In this document: positions 14,197 to 22,111 of the stretch, piece by piece
Position numbering within the stretch: position 1 is the first letter of the stretch
Layout: the number at the start of each line of letters is the position of its first letter
DNA from: UBA6049 sp965662345
GTDB taxonomy: Bacteria > Bacteroidota > Bacteroidia > Flavobacteriales_G > Salibacteraceae
DNA: 24,676 bases
Reading direction: 5' to 3'
NCBI GenBank assembly: GCA_965662345.1
Contig: CBFIHE010000034.1
Coordinates: forward strand, 1 to 24,676
Notes under the pieces: model-generated
Databases searched by the model: none
What the model saw: only the letters and a program-made list of their open reading frames with translations
What the model was told of the DNA's origin: nothing
Translations under genes and position numbers: made by a program

Positions 14197-15654
14197 CTAG
14201 TAGTAGTGTAATCTTCTAACTTTTGCAACGTATTTGGCTAGGCGGATAACCTGTTTGGTATAACCAAACTCATTATCATACCAAGTGTAAAGAACCACAC
14301 TTTTTCCATCAGGATGAACCAAAGTTGCATTGCTGTCAAAAACAGAGCAACATGCATTTCCTATGATGTCATTGGATACCAGTTCAGGGTCTACATTGTA
14401 GTTAATCTGGTTCACCAAATTGCCTTCTAGTGCCGCATTGCGTACAGCTTCATTCAAAGCTTCAACAGATGCATCATTTTTAAGCTCTAAACTCATAATT
14501 GCCAATGAACCATTTGGTGTTGGCACTCTTACAGCATTTGCCGTAAGCTTATCCTTTAAATCTGGAATCACTTTGGTAACCGCTGCGCCAGCGCCAGTTG
14601 AGGTAATTACCATATTAATGGCTGCCGATCTTCCACGCCTTGGTTTTTTATGCATATTATCCAATAAGTTCTGATCATTGGTGTAAGCATGAACTGTTTC
14701 AATATGTCCTTTCTCAATACCAAAAGCATCGTTTATTACTTTAAGCACAGGAGAGATTGCATTTGTAGTACAAGAAGCTGCTGAGAATATGGTTTCATTC
14801 TCGATATCTAAATCGAAGTGATTGATGCCATAAACTATATTCGGAATTTCTTTCCCTGGTGCAGTAAGAATCACTTTAGCAATTCCTTTAGCTTTCATAT
14901 GAACAGACAAAGCTTCACGATTTGTGAACGCCCCAGTATTATCCAAAAGAATTGCATTTTCAATTCCGTAAGCCGTATAATCAATAGCCCCTGGATCTTT
15001 AGACCCTATCATCTGAATACGCTGACCATTAATAACCAACGCCTTATTACTCATATCTTCTTCAACCGTTCCTGAGAAGTGACCGTGAACGGAATCATTG
15101 CGAAATAGCGCAGCACGCTTTGTAATGGTAGCCTCAGAATCGTCTCTAGTGACAATCGCACGCAAACGTAGTTGTTGACCTTTACCAAATTGCTTGATTA
15201 ACTCACGAGCAGCTAATCTTCCTATACGACCAAAACCAAATAAAACTACATCTCTAGGCTCTGTATGAGCATTAGCGCTACTAAACGAGCCTATTTTATC
15301 GCCTACAAAGGCAGACATATTCTCGTAGTTCTCTTTTTCTTCATTCCATTCTGCAGCTAACTTACCGATATCTACTTTGGCCGGAGCAAGGTCCATTGAC
15401 ACCATAACCTTAGCTAAGGCAGCGGTATCATAAACAGAAAAAGACTTTTTAACTACCTCATTACCATACTTGTGAAGTTTGAGAACTTCTGAAACAGAAG
15501 TATCTACCAAGTGGTTTCTGAATAAAACAAGCTCTACGGAGTTGTCATACAAAAGTGTACCGATGGAATTGATCAAACTTACGGCCGCCTTTTCCTGCTC
15601 TACTTGATTCTGTAAATCTTTGTTGTAAGAGTCTTTCATGGATGAAACTGACAT
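14197..15654 (-). CDS. gap: Glyceraldehyde-3-phosphate dehydrogenase, long form
   Basis: Oxidises glyceraldehyde-3-phosphate with phosphate and NAD(P) in glycolysis or runs in reverse in gluconeogenesis. The protein is 485 aa, about 150 longer than classic GAPDH, because about 130 residues precede the Rossmann fold. The fold starts VVLFGFGRIGR (136-146). The catalytic cysteine is Cys295 in SAASCTTNAISPV, with the helper histidine His322 in VHAYTNDQNLLD; the family motif RGRSAAINMVITSTGAGAA follows. C-terminal WYDNEFGYTKQVIRLA is also normal. The extension (MSVSSMKDSY to NEEKENYENM) is helical and charged; no named domain is recognised. Long GAPDHs are found in Bacteroidota and some other bacteria. 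Promoter TATATTTG lies 37 bases upstream. It is separated from degP by a terminator. Confidence 0.96.
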   Translation of the reverse strand: MSVSSMKDSYNKDLQNQVEQEKAAVSLINSIGTLLYDNSVELVLFRNHLVDTSVSEVLKLHKYGNEVVKKSFSVYDTAALAKVMVSMDLAPAKVDIGKLAAEWNEEKENYENMSAFVGDKIGSFSSANAHTEPRDVVLFGFGRIGRLAARELIKQFGKGQQLRLRAIVTRDDSEATITKRAALFRNDSVHGHFSGTVEEDMSNKALVINGQRIQMIGSKDPGAIDYTAYGIENAILLDNTGAFTNREALSVHMKAKGIAKVILTAPGKEIPNIVYGINHFDLDIENETIFSAASCTTNAISPVLKVINDAFGIEKGHIETVHAYTNDQNLLDNMHKKPRRGRSAAINMVITSTGAGAAVTKVIPDLKDKLTANAVRVPTPNGSLAIMSLELKNDASVEALNEAVRNAALEGNLVNQINYNVDPELVSNDIIGNACCSVFDSNATLVHPDGKSVVLYTWYDNEFGYTKQVIRLAKYVAKVRRLHYY

Positions 15655-15691
15655 GTGTTAATTATTTAGATTGATGTTCGGATTTCGGAGG

Positions 15692-15699
15692 CAAATATA
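15692..15699 (-). promoter_or_regulatory. -7 promoter box of gap (TATATTTG)
   Basis: TATATTTG on the minus strand fits TAnnTTTG exactly and lies 37 bases before the ATG. It is downstream of the terminator at 15722-15756, so gap is transcribed on its own. Confidence 0.5.
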
Positions 15700-15721
15700 G
15701 TATTTGCCACCCCATAAAAAC

Positions 15722-15756
15722 AGAAAAGGCCTGTCTGACAAGACAAGGCCTTTTCT
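15722..15756. terminator. Strong terminator between degP and gap
   Basis: AGAAAAGGCCT (15722-15732) pairs with AGGCCTTTTCT (15746-15756), extended inside by GTCT / AGAC with one bulged A. It lies directly after degP on the minus strand, and its arms end in TTTT in both directions. Confidence 0.88.
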
Positions 15757-15778
15757 ACCACATTTCATTTGAGAAAAA

Positions 15779-17254
15779 TTACATTCCTACACCGTAATAA
15801 CCACGCTTTCCATTAGGGTATACTCCTTCAATAAGCATGCCTCCATTCTGGCTTGAGAACAATTTTGCCAGCTGTTCTGCAGATTCTACGGGCATCTTGT
15901 CTACTCTTAAGATGATGAACCCTTCTTTCAACCCAGCTGCCTTCAGCTTGCCATCTCCGAGCTTCTTCACCTGAACACCATTCTGTATGTTCAATTCTTC
16001 CATCAACTCTTCATTTGGCAGCACACATTCCGCACCTAATACCACCCATTTATCAGCACTTTCTTTTTCAATCACTTTTGTAGTGCCAAATTTATTCTTG
16101 AGGACTAAAGGAATCTGCTCTATTTCACCATCTCTCAGTACAGATATCGTTACCTCATCTCCAGGTCTATATCTCCCCACCTGCTCCTGCAATTCAGGAA
16201 CATTCTTTATACTCTCTGCTCCAACGGCAACAATTACATCTCCTTCTTTTACACCAGCATCGGCTGCTGCACCTTCATCCATCAAACCATTTACAAAAAC
16301 ACCTGAAGGTTGATCTAGATCCAATTCATTAGCCAGTTCGCTATCTACATTTCGTATAGTTACTCCTAAAAAGCCGCGTTGAACTACACCAAAATCACGC
16401 AGATCTTCCACTACTTTTTTTACAATGTTCACTGGAACGGCAAAGCTGTACCCAGTAAAAGTACCTGTTGGAGACTTAATAGCAGTATTGATACCAATGA
16501 GCTCTCCCTTAGTATTTACTAATGCTCCACCACTATTCCCTGGATTCACTGCAGCATCTGTTTGGATAAAACTCTCAATGGGAGCGAATCCCTTACCTTG
16601 TTTGTTCATAATATCTATGCTTCTGCCCTTGGCAGAAATAATTCCAGCTGTAACGGTAGAGTTCAAGTTGTATGGATTACCTACCGCTAGAACCCATTCT
16701 CCTAGCTTTAAATTATCTGAGTCTCCAACCGGAACAGCGGGTAGATCATTCTCATCTACTTTGAGTAAAGCAATATCTGTATTTGGGTCAGATCCAACAA
16801 CTTGAGCTGTGTAACTACGATTGTCATTAAATACAATCTCAATTTCATCTGCACCCTCAATCACATGATTATTAGTTACAATGTATCCGTCTTGTGAAAT
16901 CACAACTCCTGAACCAGATCCAAATTGTGGAGGTGCTTTACGTGGAATCGGTTCTGCCTGGCCAAAAAAGAAATATTCCAGCGGGTTAACCTGGTAGTAT
17001 TGCTTACCCTCTGCTTTCGTTTTTACATGAACTACACCGTGAACCGCTACTTCTGCAGCTGTTGTGAAATCTGCTCCACTAAAAGGTGCTACTTCTCTGT
17101 AAGAGACCTGCTTAATATCAGGATTCTCATCAACAGGCGTAATACGAGCACTTCTAGTGCCTATCTCTTTATTCAAAAAAACAATGGTTAAGGCACTTCC
17201 CAATACAGATGCCGCTAAAAAAGGAATAAATCGCTTCAACATAGTTAGATTCAT
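15779..17254 (-). CDS. degP: DegP/HtrA-type periplasmic serine protease
   Basis: A 491-aa Do-family protease/chaperone that removes misfolded envelope proteins. An N-terminal hydrophobic segment (about 8-27, FIPFLAASVLGSALTIVFL) exports or anchors it. The trypsin-like domain has all three catalytic residues: His130 in VTNNHVIEGAD, Asp160 in NTDIALLKV and Ser241 in NPGNSGGALVN. The first PDZ domain begins near residue 292 (GFLGVTI) and contains SGVFVNGLMDEGAAADAGVK; a second, shorter PDZ-like region follows from about 405 (VLGAECVLPN, then GLKEGFIILRVD). Two in-frame ATGs exist, 17254 and 17242; I keep the first. The gene is monocistronic, bounded by a terminator downstream. A second hydrophobic signal-type exclusion is not possible from sequence. 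Confidence 0.95.
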   Translation of the reverse strand: MNLTMLKRFIPFLAASVLGSALTIVFLNKEIGTRSARITPVDENPDIKQVSYREVAPFSGADFTTAAEVAVHGVVHVKTKAEGKQYYQVNPLEYFFFGQAEPIPRKAPPQFGSGSGVVISQDGYIVTNNHVIEGADEIEIVFNDNRSYTAQVVGSDPNTDIALLKVDENDLPAVPVGDSDNLKLGEWVLAVGNPYNLNSTVTAGIISAKGRSIDIMNKQGKGFAPIESFIQTDAAVNPGNSGGALVNTKGELIGINTAIKSPTGTFTGYSFAVPVNIVKKVVEDLRDFGVVQRGFLGVTIRNVDSELANELDLDQPSGVFVNGLMDEGAAADAGVKEGDVIVAVGAESIKNVPELQEQVGRYRPGDEVTISVLRDGEIEQIPLVLKNKFGTTKVIEKESADKWVVLGAECVLPNEELMEELNIQNGVQVKKLGDGKLKAAGLKEGFIILRVDKMPVESAEQLAKLFSSQNGGMLIEGVYPNGKRGYYGVGM

Positions 17255-17376
17255 TTTGATTACTTGATCAATTTACGCTCAGAACCATAGTTGTGTTTTT
17301 CTTTCCTTGTTAAAAAAAGTTAAGCACATTAACCGCTGTAATACGCTATTGGTAAGCACGTGATAGACGGATAAAC

Positions 17377-17384
17377 TACTTTCG
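17377..17384 (+). promoter_or_regulatory. -7 promoter box of the dapF-mltG operon (TACTTTCG)
   Basis: TACTTTCG ends 4 bases before the ATG at 17389, the same geometry as for the helicase gene. This implies a leaderless or near-leaderless message for the first gene of the operon. Confidence 0.5.
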
Positions 17385-17388
17385 CAGC

Positions 17389-18069
17389 ATGGGAACTAAA
17401 ATTGGTTTGTTCTTAGTGGGATTACTGGCTGGCATTTTACTCATGATTGTAGTGCAAGATGCGAGTGAACCTGTACGTCAAAAGATTAGACACAATAAAG
17501 CCAAAGAAACTTCTAATGTAGTAGATACGCTATTCATAACACAGCGTGATACGGTAATTGAACAAGTCTATATTGAAGTTGAACCCAAGGATACCACTAC
17601 TGAAGAAATAGACTCAACAAACCAAGTCGATAGCATTATTTTAGATACGCTAGTGCAATCAAGTCTAGACTCTCTTGAAAATACCCGCTCAAATTTTACC
17701 ACAATTGAACAAGAAGAACTTCTCTTTTCCAAAGTGCTACATGTTTTACCAGATGAAGACAGGGCTGACTCCGCAAAAATTGCCATTGATTCTCTTCTTG
17801 AAAAACAGACTGGAATAGAGCCAACACCTTCATTTATTAACCTGGAATTTTGGGATCATCCTTTCTACAAAGCAGGATATATAAAAAACGGTAAGGTGAT
17901 TCGTGTTTATGGTGTTGTTCCAGATAAACAAGCCACATTGCACACCTTAAATAATCAATTGTATTTGGGATTCAACGGTTCTTTTTACTCCGTAGAGAAT
18001 ACCTTTAATTTGCTACCATTGGTAACGGAAACCGATTCTTTGATTCTTATTCAACTTTTAGAAAATTGA
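17389..18069 (+). CDS. Membrane-anchored protein of unknown function (226 aa)
   Basis: First gene of the dapF-mltG operon. The N-terminus (MGTKIGLFLVGLLAGILLMIVV) is a signal-anchor helix, so the rest probably faces the periplasm. A long acidic, Thr/Ser/Asp-rich stretch follows (residues 40-125, for example VEPKDTTTEEIDSTNQ), likely extended or coiled. A compact region from about 150 (PSFINLEFWDHPFYKAGYI) to the end looks globular, with YGVVPDKQATLHTLNNQLYL and FYSVENTFNLLP. I do not recognise a family. Its stop overlaps the TTG start of dapF by the sequence TTGA, so the two are translationally coupled. This places it with genes of peptidoglycan metabolism, but the role is unknown. Confidence 0.8.
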   Translation: MGTKIGLFLVGLLAGILLMIVVQDASEPVRQKIRHNKAKETSNVVDTLFITQRDTVIEQVYIEVEPKDTTTEEIDSTNQVDSIILDTLVQSSLDSLENTRSNFTTIEQEELLFSKVLHVLPDEDRADSAKIAIDSLLEKQTGIEPTPSFINLEFWDHPFYKAGYIKNGKVIRVYGVVPDKQATLHTLNNQLYLGFNGSFYSVENTFNLLPLVTETDSLILIQLLEN

Positions 18070-18836
18070 AATTCACTTTTTTCAAGTACCAAGGCACTGG
18101 AAACGACTTCATCATGATAGATGATAGAGAAGAATGGTTTCCCAAAGAGAATACTGAGCTCATAGAACGTCTTTGCTCTAGACGATTTGGTATAGGTGCT
18201 GATGGGCTTATTCTTCTACAAAATCACGACAGCTCAGACTTTAGAATGATCTATTTCAATGCAGATGGCAAAGAGAGCTCCATGTGTGGCAATGGAGGCA
18301 GATGTATTGTTGCTTTTGCCAAACAGCTTGGAGTTATTTCTCATACTGCATCTTTTATGGCAATTGACGGCTTGCATGAAGCTTCAATAAATGACCATGT
18401 TGTTGCATTGGGAATGATAGATGTAGCAGGAGTAAAAAGTGCCCTTGACTTACCATTTGTCAATACAGGCTCTCCACACCTCGTTAAAGAAGTAAATGAT
18501 GTAGACACCCTTAACGTTGAAACGGAGGGCAAAGCCTTAAGACAAAAACACTCGTTGGAGGGTTCCAATGTAAATTTTGTTACCAGAGTAGGTAATGCCT
18601 TCAAAGTTCGAACGTATGAACGAGGTGTAGAAGCGGAAACGTTTTCTTGCGGAACAGGTGTTACCGCTGTTGCATTAGCACTCAACAAAGATGCATCTGC
18701 AGGAAGCTATGATGTTTCAATCAAAACGTTGGGGGGAGATCTTTCCATTCGATTTGAAAAAGACAAAAACGGGTTTAAAAACATACAGCTAGTTGGCCCT
18801 ACCAAATGCGTTTATCAAGGTTTATACGTATGCTAG
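18066..18836 (+). CDS. dapF: Diaminopimelate epimerase
   Basis: Converts LL- to meso-diaminopimelate, the last-but-one step to lysine and the cross-linking residue of Gram-negative peptidoglycan. At 256 aa the length is normal. The N-terminal signature is YQGTGNDFIMID; the catalytic cysteine pair is Cys74 (SSMCGNGGRC) and Cys195 (AETFSCGTGVTAV), both intact. FGIGADGLIL and NTGSPHLV are further family marks. The start is a TTG at 18066 that overlaps the TGA of the preceding gene (TTGA), chosen because MKFTFFKYQGTGND is the expected beginning and no ATG is near. It overlaps the following GNAT gene by 7 bases. Clear orthologue. Confidence 0.97.
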   Translation: MKFTFFKYQGTGNDFIMIDDREEWFPKENTELIERLCSRRFGIGADGLILLQNHDSSDFRMIYFNADGKESSMCGNGGRCIVAFAKQLGVISHTASFMAIDGLHEASINDHVVALGMIDVAGVKSALDLPFVNTGSPHLVKEVNDVDTLNVETEGKALRQKHSLEGSNVNFVTRVGNAFKVRTYERGVEAETFSCGTGVTAVALALNKDASAGSYDVSIKTLGGDLSIRFEKDKNGFKNIQLVGPTKCVYQGLYVC

Positions 18837-19363
18837 CTTTAAGATATAAGAACATACGGTTGCGAGCCCCAGAGCCTAATGACCTCGATATGCTTTACTC
18901 TTGGGAGAATGACCCTGATATTTGGCACATTAGTCACACGCCTTCTCCATTCTCAAAGAACACCCTAAAGCAATATCTCAGTACCATTCATGATATCTAC
19001 ACTGATAGACAGCTTCGATTGATTATTGAGTCACACCGAGGTATTTCTATGGGGTGTATAGACCTTTTTGACTATGAACCTTTAAATGCTAAAGCTGGAA
19101 TTGGCATACTAATCTCACCCGAATTCAGGAACAAAGGTTTAGCAAAAGAAGCATTACAGATTATTCTTCCATATGCTTTTTTACACCTAAACTTGAATCA
19201 AGTTTATTGTACAATCTTACATTCAAACACTAAAAGCGTTCGACTTTTTGAAAGTGTTGGATTTTCCTACAGCGGAACCTTGAGGGATTGGATATCTACA
19301 AGAAATGGATACGAAGATGCTCGCATGTATCAAATGACAAAAGATGAGTTCACGCAAGAGTAA
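18830..19363 (+). CDS. RimJ/RimL-type GNAT N-acetyltransferase
   Basis: A 177-aa acetyltransferase. It starts MLALRYKNIRLRAPEPNDLD, the typical RimL-like opening ('l.lR.....D'), followed by LYSWENDPDIW. Motif A is GIGILISPEFRNKGLAKEALQ (acetyl-CoA pyrophosphate loop R-N-K-G-L-A), and SVRLFESVGFSYSGTLRDW is the motif B region with the usual 'N/S-x-R-L-F-E-S-V-G-F' pattern. Substrate is probably an N-terminus, an amino acid or a sugar amine; it cannot be decided. An earlier in-frame ATG at 18806 exists, but the start at 18830, overlapping the dapF stop, fits the family better. Its end overlaps mltG by 20 bases. Part of the dapF-mltG operon. Confidence 0.88.
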   Translation: MLALRYKNIRLRAPEPNDLDMLYSWENDPDIWHISHTPSPFSKNTLKQYLSTIHDIYTDRQLRLIIESHRGISMGCIDLFDYEPLNAKAGIGILISPEFRNKGLAKEALQIILPYAFLHLNLNQVYCTILHSNTKSVRLFESVGFSYSGTLRDWISTRNGYEDARMYQMTKDEFTQE

Positions 19364-20396
19364 CAAATCGCTGGAGTTTATTATCGCTTTTCTCTTTATT
19401 CTGGGACTTGTGGCGGGGGGAATTGGCTATCGCTATTATCACTTTATAAAATCACCAAACCTAGCAAAAGAACTACCCAATGATGGATATTTCTATATAC
19501 CAACAGAGGCAACATTTGAAGATGTAGTTAACAGCCTAAAGTCTAAAAACTTGCTTTTGAAAGAAGAATCTTTCAGGTGGGTCGCAGAGAAAAAGAACTA
19601 CTTAAACAAAGTGAAGCCAGGACGCTATAAACTTACTTCTGCTATGAGCAACAATGAGCTTGTGAATTTGCTACGTTCGGGGGAACAAGAACCCGTTAAC
19701 GTGACTTTTAACACTATAAGAGATCTGCCCGCTTTGGCTGGAAAGGTGAGCAAATACCTTGAACCTGACTCTACTGCATTTTGCACTTTCTTAATGAATG
19801 ATAGCGTAATTTCCCACTACGGTTTTCAACAAGAAACCTTTCTTGCTCTATTTATTCCCAATACCTATGAGTTTTACTGGAATACCTCTCCAGAGGCGTT
19901 TTTGAAGCGAATGGCTGCAGAGTTCAAGTCCTTCTGGACACCAGAGAAAAAAGCAAAAGCTGCAAGGTTGGGATTATCGCAAAGCGATGTTGCTACTCTG
20001 GCTAGCATTGTACAAGCTGAAACTGTAAAGCAAGATGAAATGCCACTAGTAGCTAGGCTTTACATTAATCGATTGAAAAAAGGCATGAAACTCCAAGCTG
20101 ACCCCACTGTCAAATATGCGGTTGGCGACCCAGGCTTAAAACGCATTTATTTCAAACACTTAGAGATAGAATCTCCATATAACACCTATAAATATAAAGG
20201 CTTACCTCCAGGCCCTATCTCTGTACCTGAAAAACAGGCCCTAGAAGCTGTACTAAACGCCCCTGAGCACAGCTATATTTTCATGTGTGCCAAACCTGAC
20301 TTCTCTGGCTATCATAATTTCGCCAAAACACTCTCTGCTCACCATGCAAACCGTAACGCCTACATTCGATTTTTACAAAGAGAAGGAATAAGATAA
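19344..20396 (+). CDS. mltG: Endolytic murein transglycosylase MltG
   Basis: Cleaves nascent glycan strands during peptidoglycan synthesis and so sets chain length. The protein has 350 aa: a short cytoplasmic head (SSRKSNKSL), one TM helix (about 11-30), a LysM-like subdomain (VVNSLKSKNLLLKEES, KPGRYKLTS), then the YceG-type catalytic domain. Catalytic region: TLASIVQAETVKQDEMPLV with Glu226, then LYINRLKKGMKLQADPTVKYAV, the strong family signature. C-terminal YKGLPPGPISVPEKQALEAV and FMCAKPDFSGYHNFAKT follow. The position two before Glu226 is Gln224 where many MltG proteins have Glu (ExE); QxE occurs too. Its stop directly abuts that of the converging usp gene, with no intergenic base. Confidence 0.95.
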   Translation: MSSRKSNKSLEFIIAFLFILGLVAGGIGYRYYHFIKSPNLAKELPNDGYFYIPTEATFEDVVNSLKSKNLLLKEESFRWVAEKKNYLNKVKPGRYKLTSAMSNNELVNLLRSGEQEPVNVTFNTIRDLPALAGKVSKYLEPDSTAFCTFLMNDSVISHYGFQQETFLALFIPNTYEFYWNTSPEAFLKRMAAEFKSFWTPEKKAKAARLGLSQSDVATLASIVQAETVKQDEMPLVARLYINRLKKGMKLQADPTVKYAVGDPGLKRIYFKHLEIESPYNTYKYKGLPPGPISVPEKQALEAVLNAPEHSYIFMCAKPDFSGYHNFAKTLSAHHANRNAYIRFLQREGIR

Positions 20397-21209
20397 TTAG
20401 TCTTTCAATGTTAACAGAGGCACCCTGGTATGATAGGCCATATCTTTTGATATGCTGCGTTTAAACAGGCGTTGAAAGAAACTGACCTTTCTAGGTACCA
20501 TAGCCAAAACATCAACAGTTTTATTCTCTATAAATTCATTTATTCCTTGTGGAATATCATTGGTATCTATGAACTCAAAAGAATCTAAAAAAGCAGAGAA
20601 TATTTGTTCAAGCTTCTCTCGCTCAGCAAATAGCTCTCTGCTCATGGGGTCTTCACCAGAATGAACATGTACAATATTGAGCAAGGCTCTATCTTGTTTT
20701 AACAGTTTTAATAACGGCTTGAATACATCTTCTGAGTGATTGGCTTTTAAGTCTGTGGCGAGAACAACACGCTTGATTGTTGAATAAGAGCATGTAGCAG
20801 GGATAGCCATTACAGGTAGCAATGACTCTCGAATTACCCTTTCTGCGTTAGAACCGAGTAAAGCTTCCTTTAATCCAGAAGCTCCAGTTGTTCCAATGTA
20901 TACTATATCTACCTCATTTTTAGAGTGTACCCTGTGTATTCCATCTTCAACGCTGCCATGAACGGCCTCTGTAGTTAGGTCTAAGTTTGGATAAATCCCT
21001 CGTATTACTTGTTCTTCTTTGCGAAGTTCTTTAAGTGATTCCTTCTCTAGAATATCATCAATAGAAACCAACATACCTCCGCTCCCTGCATTAGGAGTCT
21101 CATAAGTATTTAGCAAGATGTACTCTGCATCGTTACCGTAATGCTCGTATGCAAATGCAAAAGCGTTTCTCGCGTTTTCAGAAAAATCAGTAGGAACTAT
21201 TATTCTCAT
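20397..21209 (-). CDS. Tandem-domain universal stress protein (first half ATP-type)
   Basis: A 270-aa protein built of two UspA domains. The first starts MRIIVPTDFSENARNAFAFA and has the ATP-binding signature G106-x2-G109-x9-G119-S120 (IGTTGASGLKEALLGSNAE). The second (about 143-270, IKRVVLATDLKANHSEDVFK, then LLNIVHVHSG) keeps the fold but lacks the glycine loop at its end (MVPRKVSFFQRLFKRSIS). Such proteins are cytoplasmic, bind ATP or signal in stress and hypoxia; a precise role is unknown. It is the last of three usp genes; 70 bases of gap to the next. Its 3' end abuts mltG. Confidence 0.9.
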   Translation of the reverse strand: MRIIVPTDFSENARNAFAFAYEHYGNDAEYILLNTYETPNAGSGGMLVSIDDILEKESLKELRKEEQVIRGIYPNLDLTTEAVHGSVEDGIHRVHSKNEVDIVYIGTTGASGLKEALLGSNAERVIRESLLPVMAIPATCSYSTIKRVVLATDLKANHSEDVFKPLLKLLKQDRALLNIVHVHSGEDPMSRELFAEREKLEQIFSAFLDSFEFIDTNDIPQGINEFIENKTVDVLAMVPRKVSFFQRLFKRSISKDMAYHTRVPLLTLKD

Positions 21210-21279
21210 CTTGTTTTAATTACAGATAGGAAAAGTAGTGAAATTACGAGAAAGGCAAAATGAGCTTTGGGTTAAATAG

Positions 21280-22086
21280 CTAGGCCTTCCCGATAAATAG
21301 TTTTTTTGCGTAGGTAAACAGGCTATCTGGAACTAACATAAGTGATTCAGGCCCCGCTACAATCGTCTCTTTATTGGTTTGAAGTAGTTTCTGTAAATAG
21401 CCTTCAGATTCAGATTTATAGGAAATAAATGCCAAGTTCTTGCAGTGAGTTTGTAAGTAGCTAGAGAGTATTTTCAAGTCTGATGTTGCATCTGAATCGT
21501 ATTGATCATCTGTCATGTAATTCAACAATGTAACTTCCTTGTTCTTACAGGTATCATCGTAGAACCTGCAAAAGTTTTTAATGGCATATACGGATTCTTG
21601 CGAGCCATCATTCAAGAGAACCACATTCTCTATTTCATGAATAGGTTGATCAATTACCACTTTTGGACAACAACACGCTTTCATATCTGAATCAAGCGAA
21701 TCTTCGTTCCAGGGTAATAAATCGTACCCTGCTTGTGTTGTGATCAATAGGTCTGAGTATTTCACTTCGCTCTCTAAACTTGCCTGATCATCAACATGAA
21801 TTTTCTTAAGCACAAAACGAGACTCTAAAACCGCTGTAACATCAATTAGAATATTTGATAGTTCATCTCTTACCGTTTTATTACGTATAGCCCCCAGGTT
21901 ATAGTTGGATAGCTCAGATGGAGTAGCTGCTCGCCCTCCTGAATAAGACATATCTTCTGGCTCTGAATCCAAGGATATTCCTACAATCTTATTTCCGCCT
22001 TCATTAAAATATTTGAGGGCAAAATCCACGGAATACAGTGATTCTTTTGTCCCATCTATTAAAACTAATATTCTTCCAGTTGCCAT
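21280..22086 (-). CDS. Degenerate tandem-domain universal stress protein
   Basis: Using the ATG at 22086 (MATGRILVLIDGTKESLYSVDF) gives 268 aa with two Usp-like domains; an earlier ATG at 22134 would add 16 residues overlapping the preceding usp gene. The first domain keeps the beta-1 segment ILVLIDGTKES and ends SDLLITTQAGYDLLPW without the G-x2-G-x9-GS loop. The second starts IENVVLLNDGSQESVYAIKNF and ends KETIVAGPESLMLVPDSLF, again without the loop. An unusual CCC run occurs before the second domain (KACCCPKVV). It is probably a non-ATP-binding Usp protein, perhaps a regulatory partner of its neighbours. It lies in the same cluster as the other two usp genes on the same strand. Confidence 0.8.
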   Translation of the reverse strand: MATGRILVLIDGTKESLYSVDFALKYFNEGGNKIVGISLDSEPEDMSYSGGRAATPSELSNYNLGAIRNKTVRDELSNILIDVTAVLESRFVLKKIHVDDQASLESEVKYSDLLITTQAGYDLLPWNEDSLDSDMKACCCPKVVIDQPIHEIENVVLLNDGSQESVYAIKNFCRFYDDTCKNKEVTLLNYMTDDQYDSDATSDLKILSSYLQTHCKNLAFISYKSESEGYLQKLLQTNKETIVAGPESLMLVPDSLFTYAKKLFIGKA

Positions 22087-22111
22087 TTTTCGATATTCAT
22101 TAACTCCTAAA

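Noticed and set aside
17256..17275. TTGATCAA string before degP as a possible FNR site
   Set aside because: The half-sites have no 4-base spacer between them, so the spacing does not fit an FNR dimer.
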